Of a DNA stretch of 64,000 nt, positions 1 to 12,400 are shown one piece after another. A model generated the notes under the pieces. The model had not been told where the DNA came from. It did not search any database and saw nothing but the letters and a program-made list of their open reading frames with translations. Source of the stretch: Marisa cornuarietis (Eukaryota; Mollusca; Gastropoda; Architaenioglossa; Ampullariidae); contig SMMW01000001.1 of NCBI GenBank assembly GCA_004794655.1, positions 744,001 through 808,000 on the forward strand, in the 5' to 3' direction. Numbering within the stretch: position 1 is the stretch's first letter; each line of letters opens with the position of its first letter. The position numbers and the translations under genes were made by a program.

Positions 1-442
1 AACTGTACTAGAGCAATGACTAAGTCTTTTGTTAACTGCAATGAGAGAGCTGCAGGATTTTGCCCTTTCTTTTGTATTTTTGAGCCAGGAAGCCGCGCTA
101 CACAAGCTGCTTATTTACTGTAACCTTTTTATCACTGGATGTTAAGAGTTTGGATATGTATGAGTACAGGAAGTTGACTAAACTCCAGATGAACAATGTG
201 TTTGTTCCATGTATTTTCGCATCTGCTCTGGATCCAGAATTGACGACTGTCCCTAGCAGTTATTATTATTGTAGTTTGTTTTTGTAAAGTACTTTAAGCC
301 TGCCTTCATAATGAAGAAAGGCGATATAGGGATCACCCTTATTATTATCATTAATATAAGAACTGTCCACAACCCCAACATTTTAAGCACCACTTGATCT
401 ATAGACTTTCACACTACCATAAAAGAGACAAGGACAACACAC
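1..442. other. CCT4 intron (left edge), with a retroelement 3' tail
   Basis: This is intron sequence downstream of the last visible CCT4 exon; no further coding exon of the family was found here. Positions about 275-350 carry a retroelement-like 3' end: a 'gtaaagtactttaagcctgc' block, a 'gcgatatagg' block and then TTATTATTATCATTA. The same tail recurs at about 30683-30745. Confidence 0.5.
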
Positions 443-3400
443 CTTTTCTTGACCAGGCATCGGATGACACATAATGCATCATGAAGAGATCTATCTGCTT
501 CCTCAAGAACCAACTTATTTGAGCCGCGGATTAACACTGATACGGTCCTACCAGGGTTGGCAATGCCGGTCACCTGTAAATGCAGAAATAAAGAAATGTT
601 AATAAAATCCTTTAAGCATCTAAGCTCCACTTTAGTTTATTTAAGAGTGCAAAAAAGAATGAAATTACACATTTACCAGCAACCCACAAGCCAAAACTTG
701 AACTCACCTTGACAATTTTGCTAGAGCCAGCCTGCACTTCTTCAACGAGATCAGCAGATGCAAGACTCTCTGGCACAAAGTGATCAACACTTGCAATAGG
801 TCTACAGCCCAGAGTCTGAAAAAAAGGACCCAAGTGTAAACATGAAATAAAATCAAACAAAAATAAAGAGATTAACTTTACCCTGCCTGCTGAATTCAAC
901 CGGAAAATGATCAGAAGTAAGCAAAACAGATGATTTTTTTTTAAAGACCACAGAATACAGAAGCTACTTTATATATAATTAAAGCACAGAACATAAGAAT
1001 GGATTAGGTGTGGACAAACTTTAACAAGGCACTTTGAGAAAGCTTTTTTTCATTGAAAGGCCTTTAATTTATAAACTTACACAAAAACTTTTAATATATA
1101 CCACTTTTACCCAAGTAGGCATTCAACAACTCCTTTTGAAGGAGTTTCATTTTTTGAAGCAATATTTATAATACCAATAATTACTATTACTATACTGTCA
1201 CTGCAAGACCAAGTCAGTACAAAATTAAGCACTTATTTTTCAACAAATCACATGACCCTTGTATAGTACATATTTTTGGTGTGATCTCAAATTTGACCAC
1301 TGCACCGCAAAACTTTCTCGTGCCACCTATCATCTTAAACCTTTAAGGTTTCTTTCCAACAAAAGTTAAGAACTCAATTACAAATCTAAACTGCCAAATC
1401 TGAGGAAATAGCTCCACATATCTCCAGATGTTGCAATATCACAAAAAGCTTTAGTCATTCAGAGCTATTACTATCGCTACATTGTGTGCTGTTGTGTTAA
1501 TAATAATAATAATAATGAAGATTTTTATAGCGCATATTCACACTCATAGCGCTGAAAACGAGGAAGAGATATGGACTAAATGGACTGGACACAAGGGATG
1601 GAAAAATAAACGACAGTACTGACGACAAACAGAAAACAAAGATAGAAAGCACAAAAAGGCACCAAGTAACAGGACCGAAGAAAATAGTGATTCTGCAGAT
1701 GGGTAGAAAAGTAGCAAGAGCGGGAGGGGGGAGGGTAAAAAGGACGAGCATCGTGTGGACTGTTGTTAGGAGTAATGCTCAAGGAAGAGGTGTGTTTTCA
1801 GTGCAGATTTGAAGGATTCAATTGTAGGAAGGTGGCGGATATGGAAAGGGAGAGAGTTCCATTGTTTTGATGCACAGTAGCCAAAAATCCCGTGACCATA
1901 TGTTGTTCTGGGCTGATGTGCATGAGCGAACTTAAAAGTGAACTTAAGCTTGAGTCCGCTACCTCAGCCTTAAGTCGAGTAAATCGGTGTGCACAAGCAA
2001 ACTCAAGTCCGCTAAGTACAAAATTTCTTACTCAACTTTAGGGCTGCCGTCCCCCTGGTATAAACCCTTACTTAGCCGAGTCAGACTGTAGATTTCTGAT
2101 TTCTTTGTGTGAAGAGTGAAAGATGGCAGCGAGACGATCACAATGATGTTTAGACGACGTTTGAGGGGAGAATGTATATTTCGTGACTGGAAAAATCGTT
2201 TTGCTACATACAACGACACTGAATCGAGTTGAATGTTCGATTCCGACCCGGAGAGTCGATAGCTTGTCTCTGTTTGACTTGATACAAGAGAACAAAAACA
2301 CTCGCTGCCGCGAAAGGGATTAGCTTGCCACCTATCATGCAGTTGATGGCTGCACTGAGATTTTACGCTGCAAAGTACTTCCATGTCACGATCGGCGACA
2401 TTTTTGAAATTGACCGACCTACGGTGTCACGGGCCAACGCTCGTGTGAGGAAGAGTCACGACTAGTGATGGCTGACTTTAACAATCAAGTCAGTTTTTTA
2501 AATGTTATGGGTGTCTGAACTGCACCCATGTATGAATTATAGTTCCAGCGGAGACTGGAACAGAATTTGTCAACAGTGTCACCACTCAGTCAACAGCCAG
2601 CTGATTTGTAATGCTAATATGATAATCACAAACTGTGTGGTAAACTATAGCCAGGGTCAGTTTTTTTTCTTGTTTGAAAGATATCTCAGATTTTGTGTGC
2701 AAGATCACCATCTACTGCATTGTTCTGCATAATCTTGCGACTACACTTGGGATACCACATCCAGATTCTGATGAATAAATTCTTCGGATTTTGACGCAAA
2801 CAGGCCTACCTTAATATGTTCTTCGATTAAGTCAGCGAGTAGCTGAATCGCACAGTTCTATAGTTTGCCGTGCAATCTTTCTTCTTTGTCATAATTTTGT
2901 TGAAGATTGCTTCTATCTTCACACTCAGGCAATCTCTGCGAAATTGTTTGGGTAGTAAATGTAAACAAACACAAAAGCATGGTACGCTTCCAAAGAGAGC
3001 GATTGTTGATTGGTTGTTTGTTTCTAAACAACCAATGACCGAAGGGAATCCCCACCAAGGACGAGAGGTCACCGCATTGACCCATTTCTTAACTAAGCAA
3101 GCAGTTAAGTCTGCTCATACACACCAACGTCGATTCTCGCCAAGCATGAACTCAGCTGAGTCAAGTTTGCGGTTAAGTCGGGCAACTTAAGTAAGAAATT
3201 TAAGTTTGCTTATGCACATCAGCCCTGGTGACAGGAACAGTTAGGATACAGTCATCAGAGGAAGAGCGGAGCTGTCTGGCCGGGACGTAATGGATGAGAA
3301 GTTCAGAGAAATAGTCAGGGCAGGAGCCTGCAAAGAAATTAAACACAACACAGAGAGTCTGAACTGAATGTGAGAACAGCCGGGTAGCCAGTGTAGAGAA

Positions 3401-6400
3401 CGAAGGAGAAGAGTGACATGGTTCCGTTTCATGGCTCTAAGCACCGGACGTGGAGCGGAGTTCTGTACTTTCTGGAGTCTCTGAATGAGGGATGAGGGGC
3501 AGCCTGCCAGCGAGGAGTTGCAGTAGTCAAGCCGAGAAAGACCAAATGCACAGACAAGAGTATTGGTAGTGCGTTTAGAAAGAAAGTGATGGATAGCACT
3601 GATCTTATGGAGCTCATAATAGGCAGACTGACAGACAGCTGTAACATGTTTATCGAGTGTCATGTCTGCAGTAATAAATCCCAGATTCCTAACGGATGAC
3701 GTGAAGGTGGTGTTGGTTTCGCCTACCTTGATGTGACTGGGCAGATTAGCAAGTGAAGGTAGATGTCTTCTTCTATGGCACAAGAGGGCTTCCGTTTTAT
3801 CGTCGTTGAGTTCAAGTTTGTTTATTTACCATTCAGCCCTTGACATTGCTAATGCAAGCTTCTAGAGAGCTAATAGCAGAGTGAGACTCAGCTGGTGGAG
3901 TGGAACAGTAAAGCTGCGTGTCGTCAGCATAGGACTGATGAGAAACCTGGTGAGACTGGATGCATAATGAAAGTGGTTTAGTGTACAGGATGAACAGAAC
4001 TGGGCCAAGTACTGAGCCTTGGGGAACACCACAGAAAAGTGGAGCAGGGCGAGATGTCTGACTATCAACTAACACAGTCTGGGTCCTATCTGTGAGATAG
4101 GAGTTGAACCATGAGAGGGCAGAACCAGAAATGCCGTAGAGGGTGTGGAGTCTATGAAGAAGTAGATAGTGGTCTACAGGTCGAATGCAGCAGACGGGTC
4201 TAATAAAGCTAAGGGAGAAACATCAACGCTGTCAAGGGCAGATAACATGTCTGTCGTTACTTTTATAAGAGTAGTCTCAGTGTGGGATAAGATGGTGGTC
4301 TTGAGGCCAGAGCTGTGTCAAAACTATTTTCTCTATGATCTTAGAGAGAAAAGACAAGTTGGAAACTAGGCAGTAGTTGCTCATCATGTTGACGTCAAGT
4401 GTGGATTTCTTAAGAAGTGGCCGCACCAGCGCATTTTTAACAAAGATGGGAAAACACCTGACGACAAGCTGACATTTACAATATGTGTGATGGAAGGAAG
4501 TAAAATATCTAGACACTCGAGAAGAAGGCTTGTGGGAATTGGAAAATACTCGCACGTTGTTGGTCTAGCTTTTAGAATAACCGCTTTCACATCAGGCTCA
4601 GAGACTGGGAGAAACTTGGCCATAGAGCATTCCGGGGGGCAATCACAGGAGATGCTGTCAAGCGCTGACGCCGAGTCTAAAGATGATCGAATGTCTGATA
4701 TCCTTCTGGTGAAATAATCGCTGAAAACTTGCAGCAGGAGCAAAACAGGGTAGGCAGTGGGCAGTGGTGTTGCTGTGCAAAGTCCAGTCATTTTATTGCA
4801 AAAGGCAAATAGCTTCTTGTAGGTTAATTGTTTGGCCCTGAAGATAAGAAGTTTTAGCATTGTAAATGCATTTTGCAATGCTTCGCTCTGCGGCGCTATG
4901 GTGAGTCCAGTCTTCTGGCAAACACATTCAGCTCGCCAACGAGTGCGCTTCAGGTCACGTAGCTCAACACGAATCTGTGAACACCAAGGTGCACCTTTGG
5001 ACTCACACATCAGACGTCGAGACACTGGGGCATGGTCATCAACCACTGTACGCAAAACGGTCAAGCTGCTTAACAGAGGGTGGTTGGAGAAGCGCCATCT
5101 GCAGCTGTGTTTGAATGCCAGTCTATCAACATTTCATAATGAGAGCGACTGGGTCTAAAAACAGGCAACGATGATGGGCATTTGCGATCAAGTTTGATCA
5201 GTACACAGTAGTGGTCAGATGAGAGATCGTGGGAAACATCAACTGACTGCACTAAGTGGTCATTAGGTCGATCTATAACCCAGTCCAAGATGTCGATCTC
5301 TTTTGTGGGTTGGTTGTAACACGGACTGGATGAGATGAAACGTGTGCAGCATTTCTGACATTTTGACAGCGTCAGGATGAGAACTGTTGCTGAACTGCAC
5401 ATTGACATCTCCAAGGAGTATTGCGGGTCCACTGAGTGCATTGCTGTAATCCAAGAGATCGTGGCATTCCAAGAAAAAAGTAGAGGCTGTGAGTTCCTGG
5501 CGCTAGGAGGGGGTCTGTAGATGCAGAGCAGGTACATCGAACAATGAGAAGCCGAAGAGGAGACTTGTACAAATTCAAAAGACGTATGAGGAAACGACAC
5601 AGCAGTAGTAAAAGACAGGTACTTGGCAAGTGATGATCTGTAGATTACAGCAATGCCGCCACCATGTGTAGGGCAGGGGAAAGATTTCAGGCAGTAGCCC
5701 ACTGGAGTTAAATAAACACACACGCTCTTGTCACCTTGCTGTTTAAGCCACGTCTCAGTGATGATGAAAAGGTGGTGATCTATGACAAATTCTACGATTT
5801 CAACTCGCTTCAGTGACTGTTGTGCAGACGATACAGACTGGGCGTTAAAAAGCCCTACATGGAGGCGAGCGTTCAGTTGTCGTGTGTGGGAAAATTGGCA
5901 TTCTCCTGTTCTGAGCCGGTCATGTTGGTTTGGTCGCTTACATGTAAAATTATTCGACCCAGTTGGTCGATCATGTTTCAAGCTGATGTTACGGGTGATG
6001 ACGTCAACTGGTTCACTTTGATCACACCGATACTGGTTTTGCCAACGACTGCCACAAAATGGGCGGTGTTTTTTTCTTTCAAGAAATATCACAGTGGCTG
6101 TGAATGTTCAAAGTGTAAAGCAGGGTGCAAAGCGCTGATAAGCGATCAGAAGTCTTAAAATACAGGGATAAAAGTTTGTGCCTACCTGCTTCATCTTTGT
6201 GTTTTGTTTCTTCATTGGACAGTTATTTACAGGACGCTGAGCTTGTCTTTCTGACAGTGAACCACGCTTTACAAGTGCACTCTTCTTATTTTAAAGTGCT
6301 TTGAGTTAAGCTGTTGCTGTACATTTGCTATACAAATGCAGTTATTAAAATACTGACAGATGTTGCACAACTGGGCAGTGACTGAAAGTTACACACCGAC

Positions 6401-9400
6401 AACAGTTGCTGAAGGAAAAGATTGCATAAACTGCTGGAAAAGGGGGAGGAATACTTCAACACTCAAACTGCGTAATTTGCTGGACGGCAGTCGAAATTAA
6501 TAAACAGACATTTTGTCAACACTGACCACAGCTTGAAGATTTCAACAATCTCTGCACATATTTGATCTGACAAAAAAATTTTCTGTCAAATGTAAACATT
6601 ATCCATAAACATGAATACGGGCATTGTAAGGAAAAATAATACAAGACAGAATCTCACACCTTGCAAACAAACTCCACATCTTCTCGTTCGATATCCTTGA
6701 TGACCATTATTTTCATCTTGGCCAGGAAATGCAGAGCTAAGTCTGAAACAGCATCCCTGAAAAAACAAAACAAACCTTGATCTTTCAAAACCGCAAAAGG
6801 ATCAAAAGACTTACTGTAAAGAGGTTACAAACAAATATAAAATCTTTACAAACATAATCTGAGATAGACACATTAAAGAAGCTTTCAGACACCCCCCTTC
6901 CACACAGTTATCTTGGAATTCTAACACATAAGAGGAGGTAGGTTGGACAGACTGCAAAATTTCAAAAGTATCCCTTTATTGCCTCCATCACCAAAAGATA
7001 TAAAAACAATCCCTTCCAATCAACCAACCGGAGTATAGATTTCTGGATCAGAAGAACGCTACAACCAGCTTTCTTAATTTTCTTGATGATTTCTAGGATG
7101 TAGTTTCTCTCTTCACGAAGGACTCTATCCATCTGAGCATAATCAGACACTATCACTTGGTTTTCCATCTGCACAAAACAATTAACTGACAATTAACCCA
7201 TCTGCATATACAAAACAATCCATCCACTCTCTAGATTCTCAATTCTATTTTCAAAAGCAATTTGTTAATCAGAATTTTTGTTACAGGTACAAACTACAAA
7301 GGGAGGCAATTTCCCATATCCCAAAAATACTAGTCCGATCAGCAGCAGGAGTTATCTGTTCAAAGTGTGGAGTGTTAGGGAAAGGATCAAGGTCAATTTG
7401 ACTTTTTAAATATGACTGTCTACAACACTATTACTACTTGAATTGTTGCTGACAAATTTTATCAAAATACTAGAGAAAAGTAAAGCAATACCCAACAGAG
7501 GGACTTTTAATTCAACATGTGCAACTATTTGGATAGAAGAATGTGCAGCAGTAAGTTGCAATCAGCACTTCTACAATGAGATTACAGAAATAAACTCAAG
7601 CTGGCAATGTAAACACTCCCACACACAAGCTCAGAGACAGACAAGCAAATTATATTTCACCCATCGAAACACAAATATTAGGTACTGGCATACATTCCTA
7701 CTGGTGGAAAGTCACTTGTTTTCGTTGCCAAGTTATTTCGGGGCCACTAGGAAAAGAAACACTGCTGTGAGTCACAAAAAATAAAAATATTTCATCAGTT
7801 GAGTACCCTGATATTGAAATTTGTTTTATAAACGGTGGCGGGATTCCATAAGAGGGGAAGAGAGTGAGGGAGTGAAGAGTGAGCACCTCAAGAATAACTA
7901 ACATCAGTTTTAGGTGGCGAGATGCAGAACTGGATAAGCGCTATCTTGGCCTTCTCCACTTTGGTTGGACCACCAGCTCCAGCTGCACGACTTTTGAATA
8001 CCAGCCCATCCACCAGTTCTGTATCATCTAGTGTACCCCTGTGGACAATAAAAATGCATAAAATAAGCAACAAGTCAGCTTTTAGTGAATGGTAGAGTAA
8101 TTTTTTTTGTACATAGTCATAAAGATGCCAGTTATGCCAAATGTAAAAGAGAGACTATAGGTTCATGAGAACTGGAATGGGGGGGGGGGGGAAAGAGGAT
8201 TGGTGACAGGCGCTAACCGTTGTGCCACCGGACTGCCCTATTTGAGAACTGGAGCACACCCTTACAATTTATAAAGATTTTAAAGACAATCTGAGCAATA
8301 GCAACACTTTATGGGGGTCCATCAAAAAATGTTGTTTTCCTCAACTGTGTTTAGTGAAGAAAAGATGTTGCCCTAGTGTTTATTCACTATCAGACAGATG
8401 GCTGTCTTCCTGTGAAGTCAGTAACGGTCTGTCTATACCATCACATGGAGACATTTCTAGGTACAGGATTAACCCCAGCCATGCAGGATGTCTTTTCAAA
8501 GAATACCATTTATCTTTCAGCAGAAGGTAGGATTTCACATATGGAACTGATAAGGGGAATACTTTTCACATAGGATGCAAAAGGGCATAAGGACATTGCA
8601 AAGATAGTATCAGATTAAAAAAAGGATTTCTCTTTTAACCACATAAAGTCCACTAAAGATCTGATTTAAAATAACAGAACAGAGAACCTGCTGATTCTGT
8701 TGACTTGACTAAGTGATATTTATTAAATCAAGAACTACTTAATAAACAGGATACCAGTCCGGACAAATAAGTTTTAACATTTGTAGTAATGACATGGCAG
8801 AAGTACAACTAAGTCATTACACTCAAAAAGGAACACTCACTGACACTTTTAACAAATGGTATGAACAAAAATCAGCAGGTCGCTTTCCCCTTACTAAAAG
8901 AAATTATAAATGTGTCAAACAATGAATAAGACTGATTTATGCTCCATCAGACACATAGCTGTCTTCCCAGAAAGAATAGACTGGTTTGCATCTATAAAGT
9001 ATCTAAAACCTGTTCTCTAAACTGTTCCACAGATGAACAAGCACCCGCCCACAATATGAAATCTTAAATATCACCCAAAATAATGGCTGGCAGCTAATGG
9101 TAATAGCAACAACAAAATCAGCTGGTCGCTTTCCCTTCACTAAAAGAGATTATAAATGTGTCAAACAATGAATAAGCCTGATTAATGCTCCATCAGACAG
9201 ATAGCTGTCTTCCCAGAAAGTCAGTACAGGTCTGTTTATTTCATCACATGGAGACATTAGTAAGTACCCCCTCTCTAAGGGAACAGTTGGGGTTCATCAA
9301 TATTTTGGCTCAACGGTAAATATACAAACGCTTTTAGCATGGCAAGCAAGGAAACAAACTACACCAACACTCCAAGCCTTTTCAACTGTAATGCTGGATA

Positions 9401-12400
9401 CATGTTAGAAGCTGAAGTGAGTGCTACTTCTTTCTGGAATGTGAAGGTTTAGTCTTCCTTTTACCACACAAGCTAGCACCTACACAAGTAACTAATCACA
9501 AATTGTTTAACTGTCAGTTTCTAAACAGTCTCAGAAAAAAATGCATAAACTTTGCTCACTTCATAGAAATCTCACCTATCTTAATACTTCAATTATTTTA
9601 TTACTTTATGGTAAGAAAATGATAACTCTACATACTCATAAATAGACTGGTTTGCATCTATAAAGTATCTAAAACCTGTTCTCTAAACTGTTCCACAGAT
9701 GAACAAGCTCCCGCCCACAATATGAAATCTTAAATATCACCCAAAATAATGGCTGGCAGCTAATGGTAATAGCAACAACAAAATCAGCTGGTCGCTTTCC
9801 CTTCACTAAAAGAGATTATAAATGTGTCAAACAATGAATAAGCCTGATTTATGCTCCATCAGACAGATAGCTGTCTTCCCAGAAAGTCAGTACAGGTCTG
9901 TTTATTTCATCACATGGAGACATTATTAAGTACCCCCTCTTTAAGGGAACAGTTGGGGTTCATCAACATTTTGGCTCAACGGTAAATACAAATGCTTTTA
10001 GCATGGCAAGCAAGGAAACAAACTACACCAACACTCCAAGCCTTTTCAACTGTAATGCTGGATACATGTTAGAAGCTGAAGTGAGTGCTACTTCTTTCTG
10101 GAATGTGAAGGTTTAGTCTTCCTTTTACCACACAAGTAACTAATCACAAAGTGTTTAACTGTCAGTTTCTAAACAGTCTCAGAAAAAAATGCATAAACTT
10201 TGCTCACTTCATAGAAATCTCACCTATCTTAATACTTCAATTATTTTATTACTTTATGATAAGAAAATGATAACTCTACATTCTCATAAATAGACTGGTT
10301 TGCATCTATAAAGTATCTAAAACCTGTTCTCTAAACTGTTCCACAGATGAACAAGCACCCGCCCACAATATGAAATCTTAAATATCACCCAAAATAATGG
10401 CTGGCAGCTAATGGTAATAGCAACAACAAAATCAGCTGGTCGCTTTCCCTTCACTAAAAGAGATTATAAATGTGTCAAACAATGAAAAAGCCTGATTAAT
10501 GCTCCATCAGACAGATAGCTGTCTTCCCAGAAAGTCAGTACAGGTCTGTTTATTTCATCACATGGAGACATTAGTAAGTACCCCCTCTCTAAGGGAACAG
10601 TTGGGGTTCATCAATATTTTGGCTCAACGGTAAATATACAAACGCTTTTAGCATGGCAAGCAAGGAAACAAACTACACCAACACTCCAAGCCTTTTCAAC
10701 TGTAATGCTGGATACATGTTAGAAGCTGAAGTGAGTGCTACTTCTTTCTGGAATGTGAAGGTTTAGTCTTCCTTTTACCACACAAGCTAGCACCTACACA
10801 AGTAACTAATCACAAATTGTTTAACTGTCAGTTTCTAAACAGTCTCAGAAAAAAATGCATAAACTTTGCTCACTTCATAGAAATCTCACCTATCTTAATA
10901 CTTCAATTATTTTATTACTTTATGGTAAGAAAATGATAACTCTACATACTCATAAATAGACTGGTTTGCATCTATAAAGTATCTAAAACCTGTTCTCTAA
11001 ACTGTTCCACAGATGAACAAGCTCCCGCCCACAATATGAAATCTTAAATATCACCCAAAATAATGGCTGGCAGCTAATGGTAATAGCAACAACAAAATCA
11101 GCTGGTCGCTTTCCCTTCACTAAAAGAGATTATAAATGTGTCAAACAATGAATAAGCCTGATTTATGCTCCATCAGACAGATAGCTGTCTTCCCAGAAAG
11201 TCAGTACAGGTCTGTTTATTTCATCACATGGAGACATTATTAAGTACCCCCTCTTTAAGGGAACAGTTGGGGTTCATCAACATTTTGGCTCAACGGTAAA
11301 TACAAATGCTTTTAGCATGGCAAGCAAGGAAACAAACTACACCAACACTCCAAGCCTTTTCAACTGTAATGCTGGATACATGTTAGAAGCTGAAGTGAGT
11401 GCTACTTCTTTCTGGAATGTGAAGGTTTAGTCTTCCTTTTACCACACAAGTAACTAATCACAAAGTGTTTAACTGTCAGTTTCTAAACAGTCTCAGAAAA
11501 AAATGCATAAACTTTGCTCACTTCATAGAAATCTCACCTATCTTAATACTTCAATTATTTTATTACTTTATGATAAGAAAATGATAACTCTACATTCTCA
11601 TAAATAGACTGGTTTGCATCTATAAAGTATCTAAAACCTGTTCTCTAAACTGTTCCACAGATGAACAAGCACCCGCCCACAATATGAAATCTTAAATATC
11701 ACCCAAAATAATGGCTGGCAGCTAATGGTAATAGCAACAACAAAATCAGCTGGTCGCTTTCCCTTCACTAAAAGAGATTATAAATGTGTCAAACAATGAA
11801 TAAGCCTGATTAATGCTCCATCAGACAGATAGCTGTCTTCCCAGAAAGTCAGTACAGGTCTGTTTATTTCATCACATGGAGACATTAGTAAGTACCCCCT
11901 CTTTAAGGGAACAGTTGGGGTTCATCAATATTTTGGCTCAACGGTAAATATACAAACGCTTTTAGCATGGCAAGCAAGGAAACAAACTACACCAACACTC
12001 CAAGCCTTTTCAACTGTAATGCTGGATACATGTTAGAAGCTGAAGTGAGTGCTACTTCTTTCTGGAATGTGAAGGTTTAGTCTTCCTTTTACCACACAAG
12101 CTAGCACCTACACAAGTAACTAATCACAAATTGTTTAACTGTCAGTTTCTAAACAGTCTCAGAAAAAAATGCATAAACTTTGCTCACTTCATAGAAATCT
12201 CACCTATCTTAATACTTCAATTATTTTATTACTTTATGGTAAGAAAATGATAACTCTACATACTCATAAATAGACTGGTTTGCATCTATAAAGTATCTAA
12301 AACCTGTTCTCTAAACTGTTCCACAGATGAACAAGCTCCCGCCCACAATATGAATTCTTAAATATCACCCAAAATAATGGCTGGCAGCTAATGGTAATAG

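Noticed and set aside
2870..3190. 106-codon plus-strand frame near the right end of the Harbinger element
   Set aside because: No transposase motif; it runs through the subterminal repeats and inverted repeat.
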